Shown: piece by piece, positions 1 through 9,697 of the stretch
Numbering within the stretch: the first letter of the stretch is position 1
How the letters are laid out: the number at the start of each line of letters is the position of its first letter
From: Aureibaculum algae
Lineage (GTDB): Bacteria; Bacteroidota; Bacteroidia; Flavobacteriales; Flavobacteriaceae
Length of the DNA stretch: 64,000 bases
Assembly (NCBI RefSeq): GCF_006065315.1
Contig: NZ_CP040749.1
Span: 930,001 to 994,000, forward strand
Direction: 5' to 3'
The notes under the pieces: generated by a model
Seen by the model: the letters and a program-made list of their open reading frames with translations, nothing else
Told to the model about the DNA's origin: nothing
Databases searched by the model: none
Position numbers and translations under genes: made by a program

Positions 1-1355
1 ACGATGTTTTTATAGCCATTAAAGGAACAGTAGTTGATGCTCATCAATACATTTCTTCAGTAATTTCTCAGGGAGCTACTGTTGTTGTGTGTGAAGATTT
101 ACCTGAAAATTCACAAGATAATGTTGTTTTTATTGTGGTGAAAGATTCGCAAGAAGCCTTGGCGATCATGGCTGATAATTTTTATGAAAATCCTTCTAGA
201 GAATTAAAATTGGTAGGCGTTACTGGTACTAATGGAAAAACAACCGTTGCAACATTGCTTTATAATTTGTTTAAAAAGGCAGGGTTTAAAGTGGGATTGT
301 TATCAACTGTAAAAGTATTGGTTGATGATCAAGAGTTTCCGGCAACACATACAACTCCAGATTCATTAACCATCAATACATATTTACGAGCGATGGTTGA
401 AAATGGTGTTACGCATTGTTTTATGGAGGTAAGTTCGCATGGAATTCATCAAAAACGAACAAAAGGATTGCATTTTACAGGTGGTATTTTTACCAATTTA
501 TCACATGATCATTTAGATTATCATAAAACGTTTGCGGAATATAGAGATATAAAAAAATCATTTTTTGATGAATTACCAAAAACGGCTTTCGCTTTGGTAA
601 ATATTGATGATAAGAATGGTAATGTAATGCTTCAAAACTGTGAGGCAAAGAAATATAGTTATGCTTTAAAAACGGTTGCAGATTATAAAGCGAAGATTTT
701 AGAGAACCAACTAGGTGGATTGCTCTTGACTATAAATACACATGAAGTTTGGTCTAAGCTCATCGGTACTTTTAATGCTTATAATCTTTTGGCAATTTAT
801 GCTACTGCAGATTTAATGGGGTTAGAGTCTATAGAGAATTTAAGGTTGCTCAGCGAATTAGAGAGTGTAAGTGGAAGGTTTCAATACTTGATTTCTGAAA
901 GTGGAATAACGGCAATTGTTGATTATGCCCATACGCCAGATGCTTTAAAAAATGTATTGGAAACCATAGGTGCTATTAGAACTAATAATGAAAAGGTAAT
1001 TACTGTAGTAGGTTGCGGTGGTGATAGAGATAAGACAAAGCGGCCAAAAATGGCACATATAGCTACGCAATTATCCAACCAAGCCATTTTTACTTCTGAT
1101 AATCCTAGAAGTGAAAATCCACAAACGATTATTGAGGAAATGGAAGCTGGTGTAGAACCTCAAAATTTTAAAAAATACATATCTATTGTAGATAGAAAAC
1201 AGGCTATTAAAACGGCAAGTGCCATGGCTGAAAAAGGAGATATTTTATTGATAGCGGGTAAAGGTCATGAAGCTTATCAAGAAGTGAATGGGGTAAGAGC
1301 TCATTTTGATGATTATGAAATCATCACAGAAACATTAAAGGAATTACAAAAATAA
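1..1355 (+). CDS. murE: UDP-MurNAc-tripeptide synthetase MurE, 5'-truncated
   Basis: Cytoplasmic Mur ligase that adds the third stem-peptide residue to UDP-MurNAc-L-Ala-D-Glu. The reading frame is open from base 3 and already encodes MurE-like sequence (DVFIAIKG) there, so the true start lies before the window; a GTG at 87 is only an internal codon. The ATP-binding motif GTNGKTT is at about 215-245 and the Mur ligase central and C-terminal domains follow. The motif DNPR, encoded near 1100, is the signature of enzymes that use meso-diaminopimelate instead of lysine, so a DAP-type cell wall is inferred. It is followed after 16 bases by mraY in a tightly packed dcw operon. Confidence 0.95.
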   Translation, partial: DVFIAIKGTVVDAHQYISSVISQGATVVVCEDLPENSQDNVVFIVVKDSQEALAIMADNFYENPSRELKLVGVTGTNGKTTVATLLYNLFKKAGFKVGLLSTVKVLVDDQEFPATHTTPDSLTINTYLRAMVENGVTHCFMEVSSHGIHQKRTKGLHFTGGIFTNLSHDHLDYHKTFAEYRDIKKSFFDELPKTAFALVNIDDKNGNVMLQNCEAKKYSYALKTVADYKAKILENQLGGLLLTINTHEVWSKLIGTFNAYNLLAIYATADLMGLESIENLRLLSELESVSGRFQYLISESGITAIVDYAHTPDALKNVLETIGAIRTNNEKVITVVGCGGDRDKTKRPKMAHIATQLSNQAIFTSDNPRSENPQTIIEEMEAGVEPQNFKKYISIVDRKQAIKTASAMAEKGDILLIAGKGHEAYQEVNGVRAHFDDYEIITETLKELQK

Positions 1356-1371
1356 AAACAACAGCATATAG

Positions 1372-2610
1372 ATGTTATATTACTTATTTGACTATTTAGA
1401 TAAACATTACCAGCTTTCTGGTGCGGGATTATTTCAATTTATCTCCTTCCGTTCAGCCATGGCATTTGTGTTTTCTTTATTGATATCTACCATTTTTGGT
1501 AGAAGGATTATCGATAAGTTAAGACGTCTTCAAGTTGGTGAAACTGTAAGAGATTTAGGACTAGATGGTCAAGTTCAAAAAGCGGGTACGCCAACCATGG
1601 GTGGTATAATAGTGATATTGGCAACATTGTTACCTGTTTTGTTATTTGCGAAATTAGATAATGTATACATCATCATTTTAGTGGTTTCTACCGTTTGGAT
1701 GGGACTCATTGGTTTTATTGACGATTATATAAAAGTATTTAAAAAGAATAAAGACGGTTTAAAAGGAAAGTTTAAGGTTTTAGGACAAGTTGGTTTAGGT
1801 GTTTTTGTAGGGCTGATGCTTTATTTTTCTCCACAGGTTGTCATCAAAGAAAAAATAAACGGTCCGGCAATTGTACAAACACAGGAGTTTCAAACTGCAA
1901 ATCCTTCAGCCTTATTTGGTAAGGAAACGAAGTCGTTGAAAACAACTATTCCGGGAGTAAAAAATAATGAATTTGACTATTCAAAACTAGTAAGTTGGAT
2001 GGGAGATGGGTATGAAAAATATGCTTGGATTCCTTTTGTGCTGATGGTAATATTAATTATAACAGCGGTCTCAAATGGAGCAAATCTAACTGATGGTGTT
2101 GATGGTTTAGCAGCAGGTACTTCCTCCATAATTGTATTGGCCTTGGGGGTTTTTGCTTGGGTTTCTGGTAACATTATTTTCGCTAGTTATCTGAATGTGA
2201 TGTATATACCCTATTCAGGTGAAATGACCATTTTTATTAGTGCTTTCGTAGGTGGACTTATCGGGTTTTTATGGTACAATACCTATCCTGCACAAGTATT
2301 TATGGGAGATACGGGTAGTTTAACGGTTGGGGGTATAATTGCAGTAATTGCAATTTCTGTGCGAAAGGAATTATTAATTCCTATTCTGGCGGGTATCTTT
2401 TTAGCTGAGAATTTATCAGTGATTATTCAGGTAAGTTATTTTAAATATACTAGAAAGAAATATGGAGAAGGAAGAAGAATATTCTTAATGTCGCCTTTGC
2501 ATCATCATTATCAGAAAAAGGGATATCACGAGAGTAAAATTGTTGTCCGTTTTTGGATTGTGGGAATCATGTTAGCTGTATTGTCAATAATCACATTGAA
2601 AATAAGATAA
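1372..2610 (+). CDS. mraY: phospho-N-acetylmuramoyl-pentapeptide transferase MraY
   Basis: Polytopic inner-membrane enzyme that transfers phospho-MurNAc-pentapeptide to undecaprenyl phosphate, making lipid I. Family signatures are visible: the aspartate motif FIDDYIK, the [12 protein letters not shown] loop, and the histidine-rich [11 protein letters not shown] motif near the C-terminus. At 412 residues it is longer than the E. coli enzyme (about 360); the extra length is mainly a polar stretch around residues 160-215, which is common in Bacteroidota MraY as far as I know. It sits between murE and murD with almost no spacing, so it should be co-transcribed. Confidence 0.96.
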   Translation: MLYYLFDYLDKHYQLSGAGLFQFISFRSAMAFVFSLLISTIFGRRIIDKLRRLQVGETVRDLGLDGQVQKAGTPTMGGIIVILATLLPVLLFAKLDNVYIIILVVSTVWMGLIGFIDDYIKVFKKNKDGLKGKFKVLGQVGLGVFVGLMLYFSPQVVIKEKINGPAIVQTQEFQTANPSALFGKETKSLKTTIPGVKNNEFDYSKLVSWMGDGYEKYAWIPFVLMVILIITAVSNGANLTDGVDGLAAGTSSIIVLALGVFAWVSGNIIFASYLNVMYIPYSGEMTIFISAFVGGLIGFLWYNTYPAQVFMGDTGSLTVGGIIAVIAISVRKELLIPILAGIFLAENLSVIIQVSYFKYTRKKYGEGRRIFLMSPLHHHYQKKGYHESKIVVRFWIVGIMLAVLSIITLKIR

Positions 2611-2611
2611 G

Positions 2612-3946
2612 ATGAAAAAGATAGTAGTGCTTGGTAGTGGTGAAAGTGGTGTGGGGACAGCAATGCTTGCTAAAAAAAAAGAGTATTCAGTTTTTGTTTC
2701 TGACAAAGGAACAATAGCTGATAAGTATAAAAAAGTTCTTTTACACAATGATATTGTTTTTGAAGAAGGAAAGCATACCGAAGGTAAAATATTTGATGCT
2801 GATGTAGTGATGAAGAGTCCTGGAATTCCAGATAAGGTAGCTCTTATACAAGAGTTATTGAAAAGGAATATTCCTATAGTATCAGAAATTGAATTCGCCT
2901 CCAAATATACGGATGCTATGCTGGTGGGTATTACGGGTAGTAATGGTAAAACAACAACGACCATGCTAACCAACCATATCTTAACAGCAGAAGGGTTAAA
3001 TGTAGGTATGGCAGGTAATATTGGCGATAGTTTTGCATTGCAAGTGGCAAATGAAACTTATGATAAGTATGTATTGGAGTTGAGTAGTTTTCAGTTAGAT
3101 GGAATCGTTGATTTTGCACCGCATATTGCAGTGATCACCAACATTTCACCAGATCATTTAGATCGATATGATTACAAATATGAAAATTATATCAATTCTA
3201 AATTTAGAATTACCAAGAATCAGACAGCGGAAGATTTTTTGATCTATGACGCCGATGATGAAGCCATTGAAAATTGGCTTAAAAACAATAAAGTAAAAGC
3301 ACAGTTACTACCTTTTTCATTAGAGAAATCATTTGATAAGGGAGCGTACATAGAAGACGATAATATTATAATTAACACTAATTCAAACCTATTTACAATG
3401 AGTATAGCAGCATTAGCATTACAAGGTAAACACAATACAAAAAATGCTATGGCATCGGCCATGATAGCAAAATTACTAGGTGTGCGTAACAATACGCTTA
3501 GAGAGAGTTTAGAAGACTTTGATAGTGTTGAGCACAGGTTAGAACCGGTCTTAAAGATTAATGGTGTCCAATATATTAACGATTCAAAAGCTACCAACGT
3601 AAATGCTGCTTATTATGCGTTGGAGAGTGTTAGAACTCCTATAGTTTGGATTGTGGGTGGTACGGATAAGGGTAATGACTATACGTCATTATTGCCTTTG
3701 GTAAGAGAAAAAGTAAAAGCCATAATCTGCTTGGGATTAGACAATTCAAAAATTATAGAAACTTTTGGTAATGTAGTTGATTTTATGATAGAAACTGCTG
3801 GTGCAGAAGAAGCTGTAAAGGTGGCTTATAAAGTTTCTGAAAAAGGTGATACAGTGTTGTTAGCACCTGCTTGTGCAAGTTTTGATTTATTTGAAAATTA
3901 TGAAGATAGAGGTAGACAATTTAAAGATGCGGTTAGACAATTGTAG
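2612..3946 (+). CDS. murD: UDP-MurNAc-L-alanine:D-glutamate ligase MurD
   Basis: Cytoplasmic Mur ligase that adds D-glutamate to UDP-MurNAc-L-Ala. The N-terminal Rossmann-like domain starts with VVLGSGESGVG, the ATP loop is GITGSNGKTTTT (around residue 108), and the C-terminal domain has the Mur ligase pattern including HRLEPV and NDSKATN. The length (444 residues) is normal. It begins one base after the mraY stop, and its own stop directly abuts the ftsW start, so translation is probably coupled along the operon. Confidence 0.96.
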   Translation: MKKIVVLGSGESGVGTAMLAKKKEYSVFVSDKGTIADKYKKVLLHNDIVFEEGKHTEGKIFDADVVMKSPGIPDKVALIQELLKRNIPIVSEIEFASKYTDAMLVGITGSNGKTTTTMLTNHILTAEGLNVGMAGNIGDSFALQVANETYDKYVLELSSFQLDGIVDFAPHIAVITNISPDHLDRYDYKYENYINSKFRITKNQTAEDFLIYDADDEAIENWLKNNKVKAQLLPFSLEKSFDKGAYIEDDNIIINTNSNLFTMSIAALALQGKHNTKNAMASAMIAKLLGVRNNTLRESLEDFDSVEHRLEPVLKINGVQYINDSKATNVNAAYYALESVRTPIVWIVGGTDKGNDYTSLLPLVREKVKAIICLGLDNSKIIETFGNVVDFMIETAGAEEAVKVAYKVSEKGDTVLLAPACASFDLFENYEDRGRQFKDAVRQL

Positions 3947-5149
3947 ATGACAAAAGTATTAAGAAATATAAGTGGAGACAGAACCATTTGGGCTATTATT
4001 ACAGTATTGGCAATTTTTTCCTTTCTCCCTGTGTATAGTGCCAGTACTAATCTAGTAGGTGTAGTCGGAACCGGCACCACCCTAGGGTATTTGCTTAAAC
4101 ACGCTATGCTATTGGTCCTTGGTTTTGTAATCATTTATGCAACACATAAAATTCCGTATAGATATTTTAGTGGCCTTTCGGTGCTGTTAATTCCGGTGGT
4201 TTTAGTGTTGTTAATTTATACTTTATTTCAAGGGAAAACAATTAGTGGTGTAAATGCGAGTAGGTGGATAAATATTCCATTTGTTGGTATTGGTTTTCAA
4301 ACTTCAACGTTGGCAAGTGTTGTGGTAATGATGTTTACAGCTAGGTATTTGGCTAGAAATAGAGAGAAGAAAATCTTTTTTAAAGACAGTCTATTCCAAT
4401 TATGGATTCCTGTAGGTATTGTGTTGGCATTAATATTGCCCGCTAACTTTTCAACCACTGCAATCATTTTTGCAATGGTTTTATTAGTGGCTTTTTTAGG
4501 AGGTTATCCCATCAAATTTATAGGAGCTATTTTAGGTTCGGGTATTTTAATATTTACCATATTTATTCTTTCGGCAAAGGCATTTCCTGAGACTTTTAAA
4601 AATAGTAGAATCAAAACTTGGACTGCAAGGATAGAAAATTTCTCTAGTCCTAATGAGGATGCTAATTATCAGGCTGAAAAAGCAAAATTGGCAATTGCAT
4701 CTGGTGAAATTCAAGGAAAAGGGCCAGGAAAAAGTGTTCAAAAGAATTTTTTACCTCAATCATCTTCAGATTTTATTTATGCAATAATTGTAGAAGAGTT
4801 TGGCTCTGCAGGTGGGTTTATGTTAATGATTCTTTATCTTTTATTATTGTTTAGAATTGTGATTGTGGCTACAAAAACGGATACTATTTTCGGTACATTA
4901 TTAGTGCTCGGTGTTGGTATTCCTATTGTGTTTCAAGCATTAATAAATATGGCTGTTGCTGTAGGTTTATTTCCTGTAACGGGGCAACCATTGCCGTTAA
5001 TAAGTACCGGTGGAACTTCAATATGGATGACCTGTTTTGCATTAGGCGTTGTGTTAAGTGTAAGTGCTGATAGAGAGGCGAAAATGGCAACCAATAAGAA
5101 GATAAATGATGATAACCCTTTAAGTGTACTACATGAAGCAATCGGTTAA
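3947..5149 (+). CDS. ftsW: SEDS-family peptidoglycan glycosyltransferase FtsW
   Basis: Integral membrane protein of the SEDS family (FtsW/RodA), which polymerises lipid II at the division septum together with a class B PBP. The sequence alternates about ten hydrophobic segments and carries the conserved C-terminal [16 protein letters not shown] signature. Placement inside the dcw cluster between murD and murG supports FtsW rather than RodA. The ATG immediately follows the murD stop codon. The 3' end overlaps the start of murG by 17 bases. Confidence 0.95.
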   Translation: MTKVLRNISGDRTIWAIITVLAIFSFLPVYSASTNLVGVVGTGTTLGYLLKHAMLLVLGFVIIYATHKIPYRYFSGLSVLLIPVVLVLLIYTLFQGKTISGVNASRWINIPFVGIGFQTSTLASVVVMMFTARYLARNREKKIFFKDSLFQLWIPVGIVLALILPANFSTTAIIFAMVLLVAFLGGYPIKFIGAILGSGILIFTIFILSAKAFPETFKNSRIKTWTARIENFSSPNEDANYQAEKAKLAIASGEIQGKGPGKSVQKNFLPQSSSDFIYAIIVEEFGSAGGFMLMILYLLLLFRIVIVATKTDTIFGTLLVLGVGIPIVFQALINMAVAVGLFPVTGQPLPLISTGGTSIWMTCFALGVVLSVSADREAKMATNKKINDDNPLSVLHEAIG

Positions 5150-6227
5150 CATATTGATAAGTGGAGGCGGTACAGGTGGGCACATTTATCCTGCAATAGC
5201 GATTGCCAATGAGTTAAAAAAACGCAACGTAAATGCTAAATTTCTATTTGTTGGTGCAAAAGATAGAATGGAGATGGAAAAAGTACCACAGGCGGGTTAT
5301 GAAATAAAAGGATTGTGGATTACAGGTTTACAGCGAAAGTTAACCTTAAAAAATATGGCTTTTCCATTTAAGCTAATAAGTAGCTTATGGAATGCAAGAA
5401 AAATTATTAGAAAATTTAAACCTGATGTGGTTATTGGAACTGGTGGTTTTGCATCAGGACCCACGTTGAAAATGGCTCAAAGTAAAGGGGTGCCAACCTT
5501 GGTTCAAGAACAAAATTCGTATCCAGGTATTACCAATAAGTTGTTGGGTAAAAAGGTAAACACGATATGTGTGGCTTATGATGGGTTAGAACGCTTTTTT
5601 CCAAAAGATAAAATTGTAAAAACAGGTAATCCTGTAAGGCAAGATTTGATTGAAGTTTCAACCAGTAGAGTGGAAGCACAAGAATATTTTAAAATCAATA
5701 AGAATCAAAAAACACTGTTGATTTTAGGAGGCAGTTTGGGAGCAAGAGCGATAAATCAGTTAATTGAAAAAAACATAGAATGGTTAGTAAAACAGCACGT
5801 ACAAGTATTATGGCAATCAGGAAAATTATATTACCAAGAATACAAAAAGTACCAAAGTTTAGAAGGCGTAGAAGTGCTTGAGTTTATCAATAGAATGGAT
5901 TATGCATACACTGCAGCGGATATAATTATAAGTAGGGCAGGAGCAAGTTCTATTTCAGAATTATGTATCGTAGGTAAACCAGTAATTTTTATACCCTCAC
6001 CGAATGTGTCGGAAGACCATCAAACAAAAAATGCGTTAGCGGTTGTAGAAAGGAATGCAGCTATTTTGTTAAAACAAAGTGAGTTGGATGGTTTTGTAAG
6101 TGTATTTGAAAGTTTATTGCATGATAGTCATAAACAACAAGAATTAAGTGAGAATATTAAGAAGTTAGCCTTGCCAAAAGCAACGGAGCACATTGCAAAC
6201 GAAGTAGAAAAATTAATTAATAGTTAG
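5133..6227 (+). CDS. murG: UDP-GlcNAc:lipid I N-acetylglucosaminyltransferase MurG
   Basis: Peripheral membrane GT28 enzyme that adds GlcNAc to lipid I to give lipid II. The N-terminal glycine-rich loop [11 protein letters not shown] and the C-terminal donor-binding segment around [11 protein letters not shown] are diagnostic. The frame is open from a GTG at 5124, but I choose the ATG at 5133, because the product then begins [13 protein letters not shown], matching usual MurG N-termini; the first option adds only three residues. It overlaps the end of ftsW, consistent with translational coupling. Confidence 0.95.
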   Translation: MKQSVNILISGGGTGGHIYPAIAIANELKKRNVNAKFLFVGAKDRMEMEKVPQAGYEIKGLWITGLQRKLTLKNMAFPFKLISSLWNARKIIRKFKPDVVIGTGGFASGPTLKMAQSKGVPTLVQEQNSYPGITNKLLGKKVNTICVAYDGLERFFPKDKIVKTGNPVRQDLIEVSTSRVEAQEYFKINKNQKTLLILGGSLGARAINQLIEKNIEWLVKQHVQVLWQSGKLYYQEYKKYQSLEGVEVLEFINRMDYAYTAADIIISRAGASSISELCIVGKPVIFIPSPNVSEDHQTKNALAVVERNAAILLKQSELDGFVSVFESLLHDSHKQQELSENIKKLALPKATEHIANEVEKLINS

Positions 6228-6233
6228 CATGTA

Positions 6234-7586
6234 ATGGATTTAAAGAATATACATAACATTTATTTCATCGGTATCGGCGGAATTGGTATGAGTGCTTTGG
6301 CTCGTTTTTTTAATGCCAATAATTTCTTTGTAAGTGGTTATGATAAAACTCCATCTCCTGTTACTAAAGGACTAAATGAATTAGGTATTTCTATTCACTT
6401 TGAAGATGATATCAAAGCTATTCCTGAGCAGGTTTTTGATAAAAAAGATACATTAATAGTGTATACACCTGCTATCCCTAAAGATCATGCAGAGTTTAAC
6501 TATTTTAAGGATCATGGCTATACAATTTATAAACGTTCTGAAATTTTAGGAGCCATTACTAAAAATACCTTTTGTTTTGGTGTAGCGGGTACGCATGGTA
6601 AAACAACGACATCAACTATTTTAGGTCATATTTTACACGAAGCAAAGTTAAATGCAACTTCCTTTTTAGGTGGTATTGCTGTGAATTACAATTCAAATCT
6701 GATTTTAGGTGGTGATAAGATAAGTGTGGTTGAAGCCGATGAGTTTGATCGTTCATTCTTGCAGTTGTCGCCCAATTTTGCCTGTATTACATCAATGGAT
6801 GCTGATCATTTAGATATTTATGGTGAAGAGGCAGCGTTGACTCAATCGTTTAACGATTTTGCAAATCTAGTTTCCGATAAATTGTTTATCCGCAAAGGTT
6901 TGCCCATTGAAGGAATTACTTATGGAATAGAGGAAGGTGCAGATTATGACGCTAAAAATATAAAAATAGAGAATGGGACTTACATCTTTGATGTGCAGAC
7001 ACCAACAGAATTGTATAAAAATATTGAGATAAATATCCCAGGAAGACATAATGTGCTAAATACTGTGGTTGCTTTGGCAATGGCTGATAGTTACGGAGTT
7101 CCGTTGGCTACCATTGCTGAGGCATTAAGGTCTTTTAAAGGGATAAAGCGTAGGTTTAATTATAAAATTAAAACGGATAATTTAGTGTTGATTGATGATT
7201 ATGCTCATCATCCAACAGAAATAAATGCGGTGGCAGATGCTGTTAGAGAATTGTTTCCATCAGATAAAATACTCGCTGTTTTTCAGCCTCATTTATTCAC
7301 CAGAACAAGAGACTTTATTGATGATTTTGCAACAAGTTTATCAAAATTTGATGAATTAATTCTTTTGGATATTTATCCGGCAAGAGAAAAGCCAATTGAA
7401 GGAGTAACCTCTGAATGGCTATTAGGTAAAATTGACACTCAAAAGAAGCAAATTTCTACAAAAGAAGAAGTTATAAAAAAAATAAAAGCGTCAGATGCTA
7501 AGATTATTGTAATGATAGGAGCTGGAGATATAGGAGTATTGGTAGAGGAAGTGTATCAGAACTTTAAAATTGAAACGCAAAACTGA
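6234..7586 (+). CDS. murC: UDP-MurNAc:L-alanine ligase MurC
   Basis: First Mur ligase of the pathway, adding L-alanine to UDP-MurNAc in the cytoplasm. Seen in the sequence: the N-terminal motif IGIGGIGMSALAR, the P-loop AGTHGKTTTS near residue 119, the DEFDRSFL segment and the DDYAHHPTEI motif typical of MurC. The length of 450 residues is normal. It lies six bases after murG. A D-Ala-D-Ala ligase gene, which follows murC in many proteobacteria, is absent here, as is usual in Bacteroidota. Confidence 0.96.
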   Translation: MDLKNIHNIYFIGIGGIGMSALARFFNANNFFVSGYDKTPSPVTKGLNELGISIHFEDDIKAIPEQVFDKKDTLIVYTPAIPKDHAEFNYFKDHGYTIYKRSEILGAITKNTFCFGVAGTHGKTTTSTILGHILHEAKLNATSFLGGIAVNYNSNLILGGDKISVVEADEFDRSFLQLSPNFACITSMDADHLDIYGEEAALTQSFNDFANLVSDKLFIRKGLPIEGITYGIEEGADYDAKNIKIENGTYIFDVQTPTELYKNIEINIPGRHNVLNTVVALAMADSYGVPLATIAEALRSFKGIKRRFNYKIKTDNLVLIDDYAHHPTEINAVADAVRELFPSDKILAVFQPHLFTRTRDFIDDFATSLSKFDELILLDIYPAREKPIEGVTSEWLLGKIDTQKKQISTKEEVIKKIKASDAKIIVMIGAGDIGVLVEEVYQNFKIETQN

Positions 7587-7591
7587 AAATA

Positions 7592-8314
7592 ATGAAAAAA
7601 TACATACCATTTCTGAAAGGTCTGCTATTGCTGGTTTTTGTGGTGTTTCTATATGGGTTTTCATCATCAAGAAATAAAGCAAAACGAGTAGAAAAGGTGA
7701 ATGTTACTTTTGAAAATGGAGATAATTTATTCATAACCTACGAAACGGTTAATAAATTGTTAATACAAAATTATGGAAGACTACAAAGTCAGCCAAAAGA
7801 AGAATTATTTTTGAACAAATTGGAAGAGACGCTGCTTTCTAATGAAATGGTTGAAAATGCGGAAGTTTTTATTAACGTAGATGGTGAGTTAGGAGCTACC
7901 ATTAAGCAAAAAAGACCAATTGCAAGAATAAATGAGAATGGATTCGCTTACTATATGGATAGTAATGGCAAAAAAATGCCATTGTCTAAAAGTTATTCTG
8001 CTAGGGTTCCAATTATAGAAGGTGTTAAAGAAGGTCAGATTTCTGATGAACTTTTTGAGTTGGCTACAATAATTGATAATGATGACTTCCTTAGAAAGCA
8101 AGTTGTAGGTATTGTTCAGCAGCCTAAAAAAGAATTTGTATTAAAGACGAGAGTTGGAAATCAGCAAGTTGAATTGGGAACAATGACCCAATTGGATGAG
8201 AAAATAAAAAAATTAAAGGTATTCTATCAAAAGGTAATCAAAGATAAAACCTTAGAAAACTATAAAACTATTAATCTTGAGTACATTAATCAAGTTGTGT
8301 GTACAAAAAAATAA
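7592..8314 (+). CDS. ftsQ: cell division protein FtsQ/DivIB-like
   Basis: A 240-residue bitopic protein with a short cytoplasmic start, one hydrophobic segment at about residues 5-24 and a periplasmic remainder. Sequence similarity to FtsQ is weak by eye, as usual for Bacteroidota, but the size, the topology, a POTRA-like region after the membrane helix (VENAEVFINVDGELGATIKQKRPIARI) split here as VENAEVFIN and KQKRPIARI, and the invariant position between murC and ftsA support the call. FtsQ recruits FtsL/FtsB and the septal synthase to the divisome. Confidence 0.88.
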   Translation: MKKYIPFLKGLLLLVFVVFLYGFSSSRNKAKRVEKVNVTFENGDNLFITYETVNKLLIQNYGRLQSQPKEELFLNKLEETLLSNEMVENAEVFINVDGELGATIKQKRPIARINENGFAYYMDSNGKKMPLSKSYSARVPIIEGVKEGQISDELFELATIIDNDDFLRKQVVGIVQQPKKEFVLKTRVGNQQVELGTMTQLDEKIKKLKVFYQKVIKDKTLENYKTINLEYINQVVCTKK

Positions 8315-8317
8315 ATT

Positions 8318-9628
8318 ATGGAAGAAGATAATATAGCCGTAGGACTAGATATTGGAACAACAAAAATTGTTGCCATAATAGGAAAGACGAATGAATATGG
8401 AAAGTTAGAAATACTTGGTATGGGTAAGGCCAAAAGTATGGGCGTACATCGTGGTGTAGTTAATAATATTACACAAACCATTCAGTCTATCCAACAAGCA
8501 GTTGAGGAAGCTGAAAGTGTTTCAAATCATAAAATAAAGGATGTTGTTGTAGGTATTGCGGGTCAACATATTCGTAGTTTACATCATAGTGATTATATAA
8601 CAAGATCAAATTCAGAAGAGGTTATTGACGAATCTGATATTGAAAAATTAATCAATCAAGTACATAAATTGGTAATGCTTCCTGGTGAAGAAATTATTCA
8701 TGTATTGCCACAAGACTATAAAGTGGACGGTCAGGCAGAAATAAAAGCTCCAATTGGTATGTATGGAGCCAGATTAGAAGCCAACTTTCATGTAGTTGTT
8801 GGTCAAGTTTCATCGATTAGAAATGTTGGTAGATGTATTAAAAGTGCAGGTTTAGAGCTTTCTAATATTACATTGGAACCGTTAGCATCGTCAGAAGCGG
8901 TATTGAGTCAAGAAGAGAAAGAAGCAGGAGTAGCATTAATTGATATAGGTGGTGGTACTACTGATTTAGCAATCTTTAAAGATGGAATTATTAGACATAC
9001 GGCTGTAATTCCTTTTGGTGGAGGTGTAATTACTGAAGACATAAAAGAAGGGTGTTCAATTATAGAGAAACAAGCTGAATTGTTAAAAACGAAGTTTGGA
9101 TCGGCATGGCCAGGTGAAAATAAAGAAAATGAAATTGTTTCAATTCCTGGATTACGTGGAAGGGAGCCAAAAGAAATAACATTAAAAAACTTGTCGAAAA
9201 TTATCCATGCCCGCGTGGTAGAAATTATTGAGCAGGTTTATTTAGAAGTGAAAAATTACGGTCATGAAGAGACCAAAAAGAAATTGATTGCAGGTATTGT
9301 CTTAACAGGTGGTGGGGCCGAATTAAAACATATAAAGCAATTAGTAGAATATATTACTGGAATGGATACAAGAATTGGATATCCTAATGAGCATTTAGCA
9401 GGTAGTACCGAAGTTGATTTGTCAAGCCCTGCATTTGCAACGGCAGTTGGTTTATTGATGAAAGGATTAGAAGCTAAAAAAAGTGAGATCAGTAAAACAA
9501 AGAATAAAGAAGTTGTAGAGCCGCAAACGAATAGTAAAAAATCAATCCCTGTTGAAAAAGTTGACCGCAAATCAATTTTTGAAAAGTGGGCTGATAAGTT
9601 TAGAGAGTTTTTAGACAACGCAGAATAG
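8318..9628 (+). CDS. ftsA: cell division protein FtsA
   Basis: Actin-like ATPase that tethers FtsZ filaments to the inner membrane. The phosphate-1 motif VGLDIGTTKI is at the N-terminus, the phosphate-2 motif LIDIGGGTTDLAIF follows mid-protein, and an adenosine-type motif GIVLTGGGAELK lies near residue 325. The last 20 or so residues (SIFEKWADKFREFLDNAE) look like the amphipathic membrane-targeting helix known for FtsA. It is three bases downstream of ftsQ and 69 bases upstream of ftsZ. Confidence 0.95.
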   Translation: MEEDNIAVGLDIGTTKIVAIIGKTNEYGKLEILGMGKAKSMGVHRGVVNNITQTIQSIQQAVEEAESVSNHKIKDVVVGIAGQHIRSLHHSDYITRSNSEEVIDESDIEKLINQVHKLVMLPGEEIIHVLPQDYKVDGQAEIKAPIGMYGARLEANFHVVVGQVSSIRNVGRCIKSAGLELSNITLEPLASSEAVLSQEEKEAGVALIDIGGGTTDLAIFKDGIIRHTAVIPFGGGVITEDIKEGCSIIEKQAELLKTKFGSAWPGENKENEIVSIPGLRGREPKEITLKNLSKIIHARVVEIIEQVYLEVKNYGHEETKKKLIAGIVLTGGGAELKHIKQLVEYITGMDTRIGYPNEHLAGSTEVDLSSPAFATAVGLLMKGLEAKKSEISKTKNKEVVEPQTNSKKSIPVEKVDRKSIFEKWADKFREFLDNAE

Positions 9629-9697
9629 AGCTGATAAAATGTTTTTTACATTTTAATAAAAAAAGAAGAATTATAATATCCCCAAAAAAATAAAACT

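Noticed and set aside
87..89. GTG at 87 as the murE start
   Set aside because: The frame is open to the window edge and the preceding codons encode conserved MurE sequence, so the gene is truncated by the window, not started there.
9636..9654. hairpin between ftsA and ftsZ as a terminator
   Set aside because: Seven weak A-T pairs with a T-only loop and no following T-tract; not enough to claim termination inside the dcw operon.
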